Positions 6,701-13,674 of a stretch of DNA of 15,635 nt are shown one piece after another (the stretch's first letter is position 1; every line of letters starts with the position of its first letter). The stretch covers positions 1 to 15,635 of the forward strand of contig JAEZIZ010000014.1 of NCBI GenBank assembly GCA_023415915.1, given 5' to 3'. The notes under the pieces were generated by a model. It saw only the letters and a list, made by a program, of their open reading frames with translations, searched no databases and was not told the DNA's origin. Origin of the DNA: Bacillota bacterium. GTDB lineage: Bacteria > Bacillota > Clostridia > Christensenellales > SZUA-584. The position numbers and the translations under genes were made by a program.

Positions 6701-6978
6701 TGTATCGTGGATATATCGGCAAACGCGCACTTTTCGGCCTGCGCGGCCAGCCGCTGTCCGCCAGCCTCCTGCAGCCTGCGGAATATACGCTCCTTCATTT
6801 CGCCAGCCGCCAAGTTGGTGAACGTAACTATAAGCATGCGCTCAATGTCTTCGCCCTCTTCTATGAGCCGGAGTACGCGCTCTGCAAGCACGCTCGTCTT
6901 GCCGCTGCCCGCCGCCGCCGATACGGCTACGCTGCAGCCCCGCATGTCTATCGCTCTTTGCTGCCTGTCATTCCACAT
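3733..6978 (-). CDS. addA: ATP-dependent helicase/nuclease subunit A (AddA)
   Basis: The protein has 1081 residues, starting at the ATG at 6978, which overlaps the end of addB (ATGTGGAATGA) and has GGAAGGAGG 8 bases upstream; the longer in-frame start at 7023 would lie well inside addB without that site. AddA is the motor and one nuclease of AddAB, which resects double-strand breaks and loads RecA after Chi. UvrD-type helicase motifs are all present: Walker A AAAGSGKT (21-28), DEYQD (363-367), GDVKQCIYMFR, NYRSQPGVIDF, TTIHKSKGLEFPAV and LYVGMTRAS. The C-terminal RecB-like nuclease has GTLTHKALQ, GVIDMCF and the catalytic VVDYKTD (Asp1027, Lys1029), then YRLQLNIYAKAL. It is somewhat shorter than the B. 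subtilis protein (about 1230 residues), with no motif lost. Cytoplasmic; second gene of the addBA operon. Confidence 0.97.
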   Translation of the reverse strand: MWNDRQQRAIDMRGCSVAVSAAAGSGKTSVLAERVLRLIEEGEDIERMLIVTFTNLAAGEMKERIFRRLQEAGGQRLAAQAEKCAFADISTIHSFCGRVIRDNFEQAGLSPTFAVADEAAIAAMKERAMDDAAEALAREPAFSGFIERFAPRGDLQRIKDTAFTIYDRVISQKEPQKWLDEASEHFDSAAFIETLFAQYKLAVSEATAAASLHLAERSEIWRMRGFAAEADISERQREAILRCAGSLDIHSVFIPKAEHISSKVKGAPNRESKTLTNRANKCFEELYAYEGDFYAKVAGELAAVRGDARAFIELTRDFMNRYAALKKRRNVLDHDDLIHFALKCLMVPGIAARYRERYAHVFVDEYQDINDVQCAILEKVRRDSNDFIVGDVKQCIYMFRESNPKLLISRCEELKGSGLVEMNVNYRSQPGVIDFINGVMACMMSAEAGGVEYAGGQALEAGLEGEGFAEIVFADSEGRESIKAEGSAVAAYIKELVAQGYRYKDIAVLRPEVSTSGRQLAKALSDSGIPVVSGADGTDVKFSELGVFINLLSLIDSPGSDTALLSVMRYPHFGFTEPELASIRLADARDEDRSFYRAATAYSGGGELGKKLKGFFGEIERFRLLSQSLKLPDFLMRIKREAEFSEYALTSPGGAASDAAISSFIAAASAMKDARLCDIIAYASKIGAKQQQKPGDVDAVYLTTIHKSKGLEFPAVILSGMHKMINQRDTNGPVLVGRELGLALDIIDEKSRVRTPTLHRQATARGMRRETISETIRLLYVGMTRASARLAILGAGEMKDKWLEKKAPGWQFEASTYFDLVMPALAMMCARTGKDINGFVRTMREEPGGGEALSRGQRLDMLLDTAACACAPDVFTEYEHAADLGVPSKVSVSALKRLHEKETFKRVYFPGDDDISAAERGTLTHKALQKIGLEKRSEEEVIACLKELKAVIPEEKAEFIDARSIAAFLESDIAQRARLSPRRLVEAPFCLAMSARELGLADSDESVMVQGVIDMCFIEDGNWVVVDYKTDRVAPGQERDAAEKYRLQLNIYAKALNAITGMPVKESVIYLLSAGKSVTLC

Positions 6979-9900
6979 CGGCCGCGCCTCCTTCCTCACG
7001 TAAGAAAAGCGCCTGCGCTTCACCTATCTGCTGGGAAGCGTTGCCCTCATACCCAGGGTCCATCATGCACACGCTGCCGTACGCGCAATAATCGCATACG
7101 TCCGCGCCCGACGTACCGACGATTGGGTTTATAGCGTTGTCTCCCGAATACATGCCCTCAGCGGCGCGCCTTATCAGCTCGTCAGTATACTCGGTAAGCC
7201 GCCGCAGTTCGCACTCGTCGAAGTGCCTTGCGCTGCTCTTGAGTTCCCCGGATATTTTAAGCGCCTGGTCTATCGCAACAAAGCTGCCGTCCTCGTTCAC
7301 CGCGCTAAGTGCCGACAGCGCCTCCGCGTCGCGCAAAGAAAGCCCGGTAAGCCTTGAATCCCTTGCGACTTCGCGTTCGCTTGCTTTGTAAGCGTCGCCT
7401 ATTCTCATGTAATACCCGCCCGCAGGTTTTAAGTTCTCCCCCCGCGCTTCGAGCAGCCGCTGTGCCGCACGTATGTATAAAGGCAGCTGTATGCTTACGC
7501 CTCCTGTAAAATCCTTAAGCGAAAAGCCGGTGGAAGAGGATTTATAGTCCACGACGCGGAAATACCCGTCCGCCACGTCTATCCTGTCTATCTTGCCCGT
7601 TATCTCCACTTCGCCGAATTCGGTATCTACCGCGTAACCCGAAAAATCCTGCTCGCTCAAAAAAGCCCTTGCCCTGCTGCCTAAAAAATGCGACCTTATC
7701 CTTAAAGCCGTGTTGACGAGCTCTTTTTTGAGCAGCTCAAGCCGCAGCGCGAACCGCTCGTCGCTTTTAAGCTTGCCGTCTTCGTGCACCTCGGCGGCCT
7801 TCAACGCGGCGGCGGTCATACGGGCTTCCGTATCGGCCTCGGACAGCTCCTTTATATCCGCGCCGTCCTCGAGCAGCGCTTTAACGAACATATCGAGCGC
7901 TAAGTGCATGTAAGTCCCTATATCCACCCTGTCGTTAGTGTAATCGCGCTCCTGCTCCGCCTTCAGGCCGAAATCAAGAAAGTGCTTAAACGGGCACTTA
8001 TAATAGTCCTCTATTCTAGTCGCGCTGCAGCGTATGCCCCCGTACAGCCTTACAGCGTCTTCTTTGGCAACGGGCTCCGCCGCGTTGGTGCGCAGCAGCA
8101 TGCGCCGCGCCTTATCGCGCCATCCCGGAGTTTTCAGCATCAAAGAGCACATGCCGGCAAGCCTTCCGTCCGTCTCGCCGCCCGCCAGCACGTCCGCCAT
8201 AGCGCCTAATACCCTCGCTTGCGCCCCCGCTGCCGAAGAATACTCAGGCTGCGTGCATGCCGAAAGCCTTGGGAACAGCCTCTTTATCCTGTCTATAAGC
8301 ACGGACGGCTGTCCCGTTTGCGCGTTGTGGCTTATATACAGTTTCTTTTTCGGCTTGGAGAGAGCGGTATAAACCTTGAGCTTTTCCTCCGACGCGTCGT
8401 ATACGCCTAAATTAAGCCCCGCTTCAAACAGCGTTTCCCGCTCGCTGCGCGATAACAGCCCGGAGCCGTCGTCCTTCGCGGGCCATACGCCGTCGTGCAT
8501 GCCCGCAGCGAACAGCACCTCCACGCCGGGCAGCCGCGCTACCGATATGTCGTATATGCGCACCTCGTCGGTGGTGGGCGGTATCAGCGCTATCTTGGTA
8601 TTGCCAAACGCCGTCTTTAAAAGCCTGCTCAGCGCGCGCGGCTCAACTCGTTCGTCGCCGAAAACCTGCGCCATGCCGTCAAGCGTTTCGAGTGACTTTT
8701 CATACACCTGGGCAAAATACTCCTGCTCTAATCGCGCGTCCTTCCCAAGGTTTTCACGCAGCGCGTCGAGCTTTTGCTCCGCGCCGCATTCGTTTAGAAA
8801 CCGCTTTACAGCCTCTATCTGCCGGTGCGCGGTCTCCTGCGCAATGCCTTTTTCCAGCCTAAAGAGAGGCTCCATCGCTTTGCGCCGCAATGCTTCCGTC
8901 TCGCCGCTTCCGCGGTAAAATGCGCTCATATAGTGCCAGCCGCGCAGCGCGTATTTCCTGGCGTACTTTTTAAGGCTGGCGCGCTCCTCAAACCCGAGCG
9001 GCGAATAGACGCTGTAAACATACCCTTCCACTGCGTCCGCGTCGCCCGCCGCGGCTGCAAGCGCGTCGTGCAGAAACTCAAAAAACGTATTGTCCGCGAG
9101 CGTACGGCGCTCGTCGTAGAAGTACGGTATGTTGCATTCGGCAAACTTAGCTTTTATCGCGGGCAGGTATGCGTCTATGCCGCCCACGGTTATCGCGATG
9201 TCCCGAAAGCGCCTGCCCTCCTTTATCTCCTTTAATATGCCCGAGGCTATCATTTCCACCTCGGCCTCGAGGCTCTGCGCCTGCAGCAGTATTATGCCTT
9301 TTACCTCGCCGCCGTAAGGCTTATAAGGATATCTATACAGGTTCGCTTCCAGATAAGCAAGCTCGGCGCAGTCGTATCGCCCCGTTTCGGTAGCATTCCT
9401 TACTGTCACGTGCTTACCGCTTTTTTTCGCGGCTTCTATAAAACGCCGCATATCCTCCTGCTCGGAATAAAAGAGGTCGCCCTCCTCCTCGCTGCCGCTT
9501 CTAAACGCGGCCGTCACGTCTTTGCTTAGATATATGACCTCTGCCAGAAAATCGAGCACCGCGGGCGAAGCGCTGTCCAAACCGTCTATTACGACGTGCG
9601 CGCCATGAAGGAACTCCGCGCGGGGCGCCGCGGCGGCTGCCATCGCGTACATGTCGGATACGTCCGGCCTGCCTCCGCAAAGCTTTATATACCGCTCGTA
9701 AACATGCGCTACGTTTAATAGCTTCTTTTTAAGCTCTCCGTCCTTTAAGCCCTCGGCCGCGGCTCTTAAGCTTTCCGGCGTCTGGCAGTAGCTCTTAAGC
9801 CTTGTCATCAGCGCGGCCGTACAGTCCTCGAGCCCGCTTATGTCCCCGAACGCCTCTCCCTCGAGCGCGCGGCTCAAATACAGCGCTTTCTGGGCGTTGG

Positions 9901-10150
9901 AAATAAAAGAAACGCTGCCGGCGTCTTCGAGCACCTTAAAAGCGAGACGCTGAACGCTCATTACCTCGAGCCCGAGTATGCCTTTTACGCGGCACTGCTC
10001 CATTATGTTTTTTTCCGTCTCGAATGTGAGCTGTCCGGGAACGATAACTATGACCTTGGAAAACGGGTCTTTAATAAAGCCCGCTATAAGCTTCATCAAA
10101 ACGCGGCTCTTGCCGCTTCCCGACCTTCCGGTCAGCACCGTCACGCTCAT
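6968..10150 (-). CDS. addB: ATP-dependent helicase/nuclease subunit B (AddB)
   Basis: The protein has 1060 residues, slightly shorter than the B. subtilis subunit (about 1166). AddB recognises Chi and supplies the second nuclease of AddAB. The start MSVTVLTGRSGSGKS carries Walker A at 8-15. The C-terminal nuclease has GTYMHLALD, TGKIDRIDV and VVDYKSS (Asp868, Lys870). The four cysteines of the iron-sulfur pin are in the family arrangement: Cys719 in CPFKHF, then Cys1019, Cys1022 and Cys1028 (CDYCAYGSVC), which close the nuclease domain. As in other AddB proteins the helicase-like half lacks most working motifs. The start at 10150 has only a weak AGGGG upstream. The gene overlaps addA by 11 bases, implying coupled translation and balanced subunits. 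The leader upstream is structured (see 10173-10282). Confidence 0.97.
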   Translation of the reverse strand: MSVTVLTGRSGSGKSRVLMKLIAGFIKDPFSKVIVIVPGQLTFETEKNIMEQCRVKGILGLEVMSVQRLAFKVLEDAGSVSFISNAQKALYLSRALEGEAFGDISGLEDCTAALMTRLKSYCQTPESLRAAAEGLKDGELKKKLLNVAHVYERYIKLCGGRPDVSDMYAMAAAAAPRAEFLHGAHVVIDGLDSASPAVLDFLAEVIYLSKDVTAAFRSGSEEEGDLFYSEQEDMRRFIEAAKKSGKHVTVRNATETGRYDCAELAYLEANLYRYPYKPYGGEVKGIILLQAQSLEAEVEMIASGILKEIKEGRRFRDIAITVGGIDAYLPAIKAKFAECNIPYFYDERRTLADNTFFEFLHDALAAAAGDADAVEGYVYSVYSPLGFEERASLKKYARKYALRGWHYMSAFYRGSGETEALRRKAMEPLFRLEKGIAQETAHRQIEAVKRFLNECGAEQKLDALRENLGKDARLEQEYFAQVYEKSLETLDGMAQVFGDERVEPRALSRLLKTAFGNTKIALIPPTTDEVRIYDISVARLPGVEVLFAAGMHDGVWPAKDDGSGLLSRSERETLFEAGLNLGVYDASEEKLKVYTALSKPKKKLYISHNAQTGQPSVLIDRIKRLFPRLSACTQPEYSSAAGAQARVLGAMADVLAGGETDGRLAGMCSLMLKTPGWRDKARRMLLRTNAAEPVAKEDAVRLYGGIRCSATRIEDYYKCPFKHFLDFGLKAEQERDYTNDRVDIGTYMHLALDMFVKALLEDGADIKELSEADTEARMTAAALKAAEVHEDGKLKSDERFALRLELLKKELVNTALRIRSHFLGSRARAFLSEQDFSGYAVDTEFGEVEITGKIDRIDVADGYFRVVDYKSSSTGFSLKDFTGGVSIQLPLYIRAAQRLLEARGENLKPAGGYYMRIGDAYKASEREVARDSRLTGLSLRDAEALSALSAVNEDGSFVAIDQALKISGELKSSARHFDECELRRLTEYTDELIRRAAEGMYSGDNAINPIVGTSGADVCDYCAYGSVCMMDPGYEGNASQQIGEAQALFLREEGGAADVE

Positions 10151-10172
10151 ACCAAAACCCCTGTATCCGAAC

Positions 10173-10198
10173 GCCTTTTGACGCGCATGGCAAAAGGC
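10173..10198 (-). promoter_or_regulatory. Leader hairpin just upstream of addB
   Basis: GCCTTTTG (10173-10180) and CAAAAGGC (10191-10198) form a perfect 8-bp stem with a 10-base loop, ending 22 bases before the addB ATG. It would sit close to the weak ribosome binding site and could influence initiation. A possible 17-codon upstream reading frame starts inside it (10199-10149). Confidence 0.45.
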
Positions 10199-10253
10199 AT
10201 TGCGATTTATATGCCCGTAAGCTCTTTAAATTTAACTGAATAGTTCTTATTGC

Positions 10254-10282
10254 CGCCCCGGCAAGTTAGACTCGCCGGGGCG
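10254..10282 (-). promoter_or_regulatory. GC-rich 12-bp hairpin in the addBA leader
   Basis: On the minus strand CGCCCCGGCGAG pairs with CTTGCCGGGGCG around TCTAA. The twelfth-level pairing includes a G-U pair that would be an A-C mismatch if the plus strand were transcribed, so the structure fits an addBA leader RNA. No run of T follows, so it is not a standard terminator; it may stabilise the transcript or bind a factor. Confidence 0.5.
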
Positions 10283-10301
10283 CTGATAATAATTCCAAGT
10301 G

Positions 10302-10312
10302 ATTATATTATA
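10302..10312 (-). promoter_or_regulatory. Probable addBA promoter (-10 region)
   Basis: Two overlapping TATAAT hexamers occur on the minus strand (10312-10307 and 10307-10302). No good -35 hexamer is at the right distance; TCCATT is the nearest, so activation or a relaxed promoter is possible. Transcription from here gives a leader of about 150 bases before addB. Confidence 0.45.
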
Positions 10313-10330
10313 CCGTGTGAACTTAAAAAT

Positions 10331-10345
10331 GGACATGACATGTCC
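10331..10345. promoter_or_regulatory. Operator-like palindrome GGACATGACATGTCC
   Basis: A perfect 7-bp inverted repeat around a single central base, overlapping the -35 position of the candidate addBA promoter. It does not match the Firmicute LexA box (CGAAC-N4-GTTCG). The binding protein is unknown. Confidence 0.45.
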
Positions 10346-10351
10346 GAAAAT

Positions 10352-10376
10352 AAAAAAAGCCACTTATGCAGCGGCT
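10352..10376 (-). terminator. Terminator of the 77-residue protein gene
   Basis: On the minus strand AGCCGC, loop TGCATAA and GTGGCT form a 6-bp stem (one G-U) followed by seven T residues. It lies 17 bases past the stop codon and separates this gene from addBA. Confidence 0.75.
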
Positions 10377-10392
10377 CTGATTACCTCCCTAA

Positions 10393-10626
10393 TTATCCTC
10401 TTACGAGATAATTCAGGAGCAGGCTTAAATCCTCAGGTTCCGAAACCAAAAGCTCTATTTCGCCTATTTTGGCTTCCGAGAACATCTGCGTCAGCATAAT
10501 GTACTGGCACAGAGTGGATTTTAAATTCAGCCTGTCGCCTTCCGAAGTAACCAGTTCTACCTTGCCCTTGCATTTTTGAAGCATTTCAAAAAACTTTTGC
10601 GGCTGGGTAATGTTCTTGATCTTCAT
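10393..10626 (-). CDS. Small conserved-looking protein of unknown function
   Basis: The protein has 77 residues (MKIKNITQPQKFF...), with a strong AGGAGG 7 bases before the ATG. It has no signal peptide or membrane segment. The sequence alternates short hydrophobic strands and acidic helices: KVELVTSEGDRLNLKS in the middle looks like a beta hairpin, and GEIELLVSEPEDLSLLLNYLVRG ends the protein as strand plus helix. I recall closely similar 75-80 residue proteins in Clostridia, some carrying an unsupported 'polyA polymerase' label; nothing in it resembles a polymerase. It has its own strong promoter and terminator, so it is an independent and probably well expressed gene. No function is assigned. 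Confidence 0.8.
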   Translation of the reverse strand: MKIKNITQPQKFFEMLQKCKGKVELVTSEGDRLNLKSTLCQYIMLTQMFSEAKIGEIELLVSEPEDLSLLLNYLVRG

Positions 10627-10673
10627 GTGAATTCCTCCTGTATATTATTTAGCGAACTTGCCGCTATGTATGA

Positions 10674-10703
10674 AATATAACACACCCCGCGCTCGCCTGT
10701 CAA
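10674..10703 (-). promoter_or_regulatory. Strong sigma-A promoter of the 77-residue protein gene
   Basis: On the minus strand, perfect TTGACA (10703-10698), an 18-base spacer, and TATATT (10679-10674) preceded by TGT, an extended -10. It predicts transcription starting near 10667, about 40 bases before the start codon. Confidence 0.75.
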
Positions 10704-10741
10704 TCGCCCGTCATCCTTTTTCAGGCATAAATTAACGCAAT

Positions 10742-12475
10742 TTAAACGGTTTTTGCCGTTTCAATGCCGAGAAGCTTCGCAAGCCTTGCGTTTCGAGCGG
10801 ACAGCTTTTTCGTTACGCGCTTTTCTCCGCTTAAATACGCCAGCAGCACCGCGGTAAGGCCTTGGGCGAGGTTATGCCTGTCACCCGCGGCAAGAGCAAG
10901 AGCTTGCTTTGCTTTATCGGCGTTTTTCTCCCCGCCCGCAAGCAGCAGCGCTATCGCGTACGTGTTTATTACGTACCCCGCGCGCGCGTGGGATAGCAGC
11001 TGGGCAGCCTTTTCGTACTGCCCGAGCAGTATGTGAGCCCATGCTATCTTCTCGCTGATGTGCCACGTGTTCCTTTTTCTGTCGGCGCATTTATCCACCA
11101 CGCTTTTCGACGCGTTTAGGAAGTAGACGGCTTTCTTCGCCTGCGAAGCGGCTTTGTCAGCTTCGCCTTCCGCAAGCAATATAAAGGCCTGCGCGCAGTA
11201 CGCGCACCCTATGCGGTAAAGCTTTTCCACCGGCGACCTCGTCCATTTCTTAACCTCGCCTGAAAGCGCCGCGGTATCCAGCCTCGAAAGCGGCATGTCC
11301 GTTTCCGCGGCGAAGCACTTTTCAAGGTTCTCCCTCGCGCTCTCAATGTCCATCTTGGATATGGGCTTTATTAGAACAATCGGTTGTTTACCCGCTATTT
11401 TCGAGAGGAAGTACTCGTGTACGGGCAAAGCGGCGTCCTCGAGATAGTAGCCGCCCAGCACGAACAGCGCTTTTGAGTACTCGCGGCGGCTTGCCTCTTT
11501 TGCGTGCTCGTCCTCCAGCGATTCGTATACCGCTATCGCGCTTGCAAGATGCTCCTCGCCCACCTCCCGTATCTCGCGCAGCAGCCGCGCCTCGCTCTCG
11601 CCGTAAGAGTGCTTGCCGAACAAAAGGTAAGGCGCCTGCTTCTCTATGATAAGCTTGCCCTTGCGGTAGTTGTTGTGCACGCTCTGCGGATAAATTTCTA
11701 TAGCTCGGCCGAGCCATTCGTTGGCCTTTTCTATCTGTTCTTCAAGGTTCTCATCGCGCCGCTCGCCGGGCCGCGTCAGTTCGTGCACATTAGAGTAATA
11801 CCTGTACGCAAGCGCAGAGGCGCACCGTGCGCCGTCCTCTATCTCGGCGCCCCTTAGCAGAAACCGCTCGCAGTACTCCCTGTACTGCCTCGCTATATCG
11901 AGTTTCTTTTTCTCGCTTTCCCTTATCTTGAGCGTTACCGCCATCTTGCTGCACGCAATCCCCAGCCGGTAGAGTATCTCAGGGCTGTTCCAGTAAAGGC
12001 TGTTTGCGCTTACCCCGCTCAAAGGCGCGAACACATTCAGCGCCGCCTTGTAATCCTGTTTACCGATAAGCGTGTCAAGCGTCTTAAGCTTTCTTGAGGA
12101 TTCGCAGACTTCCTCGCACTCGCTTTGCTCAGAGAGCACTACCACCGGCGCAAGCCCGTCATTACCCAGCCAGCCCTTCATCCTCGCCAGAGCACGCACC
12201 TGCGCAGAAAGATACCCGCTTTCGATGCCCGAGTGCCTGACCGCTTCAAACACGAGCTTTATCGCGTCGTCGCTTATATCATACGATTTGAGTTTCAGCG
12301 ATACCGCGCTTACAGCCGCGTTGTCGTTACCCGCGATATAGCCAAGGCACGCTTTTATGCGGCCAAGCTGTTCGCCGTACGCCGGAAACGCCGCTTTGAA
12401 ATGCTCTAAGTATTTGCCCTTAAGCCGGTAAGTGGTGGACGCGTTCCTGTCAAAGAACGCCGTGAAAAGATACAT
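10742..12475 (-). CDS. Unrecognised 577-residue helical-repeat (TPR-like) protein
   Basis: I do not recognise this protein. It has 577 residues with AAAGGAG 8 bases before the ATG. There is no signal peptide, membrane segment or catalytic motif that I can see. Several stretches have the small-residue and aromatic spacing of tetratricopeptide-type helix pairs: around 140-160 (GKQDYKAALNVFAPL), 230-290 (NEWLGRAIEIYPQSVHNNY), 300-350 (HLASAIAVYESLEDEHA), 430-460 (CAYCAQAFILLAEGEADKAA) and 480-500 (AWAHILLGQYEKAAQLLSHA). Such proteins usually serve as protein-interaction scaffolds. The N-terminal ~130 residues look like a separate helical domain. It is a single gene with its own promoter, divergent from the glycosyltransferase. 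GC content and codon use resemble its neighbours, so recent transfer is not suggested. Confidence 0.85.
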   Translation of the reverse strand: MYLFTAFFDRNASTTYRLKGKYLEHFKAAFPAYGEQLGRIKACLGYIAGNDNAAVSAVSLKLKSYDISDDAIKLVFEAVRHSGIESGYLSAQVRALARMKGWLGNDGLAPVVVLSEQSECEEVCESSRKLKTLDTLIGKQDYKAALNVFAPLSGVSANSLYWNSPEILYRLGIACSKMAVTLKIRESEKKKLDIARQYREYCERFLLRGAEIEDGARCASALAYRYYSNVHELTRPGERRDENLEEQIEKANEWLGRAIEIYPQSVHNNYRKGKLIIEKQAPYLLFGKHSYGESEARLLREIREVGEEHLASAIAVYESLEDEHAKEASRREYSKALFVLGGYYLEDAALPVHEYFLSKIAGKQPIVLIKPISKMDIESARENLEKCFAAETDMPLSRLDTAALSGEVKKWTRSPVEKLYRIGCAYCAQAFILLAEGEADKAASQAKKAVYFLNASKSVVDKCADRKRNTWHISEKIAWAHILLGQYEKAAQLLSHARAGYVINTYAIALLLAGGEKNADKAKQALALAAGDRHNLAQGLTAVLLAYLSGEKRVTKKLSARNARLAKLLGIETAKTV

Positions 12476-12559
12476 AAGAACAGCTCCTTTGAAATCTCGT
12501 TGGACCCTGGTGCTGCTGCGTTATGATGCTTGGGAATTATGTCATATTTTGTCGGATAC

Positions 12560-12588
12560 AGTATAGCACTTTTATTTTTGTTGAGCAA
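12560..12588 (-). promoter_or_regulatory. Promoter of the 577-residue protein gene
   Basis: On the minus strand TTGCTC (12588-12583), a 17-base spacer, and an extended -10 TGC-TATACT (-10 hexamer 12565-12560). It predicts an ~80-base leader. Confidence 0.6.
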
Positions 12589-12648
12589 TGCGAATTCACA
12601 AATGGTTTACGTTTTTGTTAGCCGTGCGTCTTTTATTATCTAAAAAAG

Positions 12649-12659
12649 TGGTATATAAT
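12649..12659 (+). promoter_or_regulatory. Promoter -10 region of the glycosyltransferase gene
   Basis: TGGTATATAAT contains TATAAT at 12654-12659 and, one frame over, an extended TGG-TATATA. The -35 is not obvious (TTTTAT/GTCTTT region). Start would be about 12666, giving a short leader. Confidence 0.45.
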
Positions 12660-12675
12660 CTGATACGGTAAATAC

Positions 12676-12691
12676 CCCCAATTTTTTGGGG
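12676..12691 (+). promoter_or_regulatory. Leader hairpin before the glycosyltransferase
   Basis: CCCCAA (12676-12681) and TTGGGG (12686-12691) form a 6-bp stem with loop TTTT, immediately before the AGGAG ribosome binding site at 12694-12698. It is placed where it could modulate translation, but could also be chance. Confidence 0.4.
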
Positions 12692-12704
12692 TCAGGAGTA
12701 AATG

Positions 12705-13619
12705 ATGAAATATTCTGTTGTCGTGCCGACGTTTAACGAACAGGAAGTGCTCCCGCTGTCGTACCCGCGCCTTAAGAGCGTGATGGACGCATTAGGCGAT
12801 TACGAGCTTATATTCGTAAACGACGGTTCGAGAGACGACACTCTTAAGCTTTTGAAGGATATCGCGGCGAATGACAGAAACGTAAAGGTGATAAGTTTCT
12901 CGCGCAACTTCGGCCATCAGGAAGCCGTATCGGCCGGCATGGCCGCAAGCAGCGGCGAGGCCGTAATAATAATCGACTGCGATTTGCAGGACCCGCCCGA
13001 GGTCATACCCAGTATGGTCGAAAAGTGGAAAGCGGGCGCCGACATTGTTTACGGCCAGCGCATAAAGCGCAAGGGCGAAACATTCTTTAAGAAGTTTACG
13101 GCATGGGCTTACTATAAGATACTGAAAATTCTGGGCGGCCAGTACATTCCCGAAAACACCGGCGATTTCCGGCTTATAGACAGGAAGGTGTGCGATACGC
13201 TAAACTCTATGCCCGAAAGGAACCGCTTCCTGCGCGGCATGGCCGCGTGGTCGGGCTTTAAGGCGGAGCCTCTCGAATTTGTGCGCGAAGAACGCGCCGC
13301 GGGCAAGACGAAATACTCTATGAAAAAGATGCTGAAACTGGCGGGCGACGGCATTACGTCTTTTTCCAACAGGCCGCTTAAGCTCCCGCTCGTTACAGGC
13401 GTTTTGCTTCTGATACTCTCGCTTGCATATCTCGTGGCGTCGATAATACTCGCGTGCCTCGAGGTTTTTGCGTATATACATATACTGTTCGCAATAGCGT
13501 TCGTATTTATCGCAGCGCTTTTCATTTGTCTCGGCATTTTCGGGCTTTACCTGGGAAGAATATATGACGAAGCAAAGGCGCGCCCCGTTTACATAATAGA
13601 CGAAAAGATAAATTTCTAA
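12705..13619 (+). CDS. Family 2 membrane glycosyltransferase, GtrB/ArnC/DPM1-like
   Basis: The protein has 304 residues. Two adjacent ATGs are possible; 12705 is 6 bases from AGGAG, 12702 only 3. Family GT2 enzymes of this type transfer a sugar from a nucleotide donor to undecaprenyl phosphate on the inner face of the membrane, feeding cell-wall or surface polymer decoration. The GT-A fold is visible: VVVPTFNEQEVLP at the start, VNDGSRDDT (~38), the metal-binding DCDLQDPPE with Asp91-Cys-Asp93, and NTGDFRLIDRKV. The C-terminal third has two strong membrane helices (~228-250 and ~258-285), the usual GtrB layout, then a cytoplasmic tail. The specific sugar cannot be read from sequence, and no flippase or second transferase is adjacent. 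Confidence 0.9.
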   Translation: MKYSVVVPTFNEQEVLPLSYPRLKSVMDALGDYELIFVNDGSRDDTLKLLKDIAANDRNVKVISFSRNFGHQEAVSAGMAASSGEAVIIIDCDLQDPPEVIPSMVEKWKAGADIVYGQRIKRKGETFFKKFTAWAYYKILKILGGQYIPENTGDFRLIDRKVCDTLNSMPERNRFLRGMAAWSGFKAEPLEFVREERAAGKTKYSMKKMLKLAGDGITSFSNRPLKLPLVTGVLLLILSLAYLVASIILACLEVFAYIHILFAIAFVFIAALFICLGIFGLYLGRIYDEAKARPVYIIDEKINF

Positions 13620-13674
13620 AAAAGCCGCGGGGCTTTGAGTCTAAAAATAATACATCTATGCAATGGAGGCAAAC

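Noticed and set aside
10744..10761. Terminator of the 577-residue protein gene
   Set aside because: AAACGG/CCGTTT overlaps the last codons and the sequence beyond it on the minus strand has no T-run.
13621..13636. Terminator after the glycosyltransferase
   Set aside because: AAAGCC/GGCTTT forms a 6-bp stem but is followed by GAGTC and not by T residues, so read-through into the aminopeptidase gene is likely.
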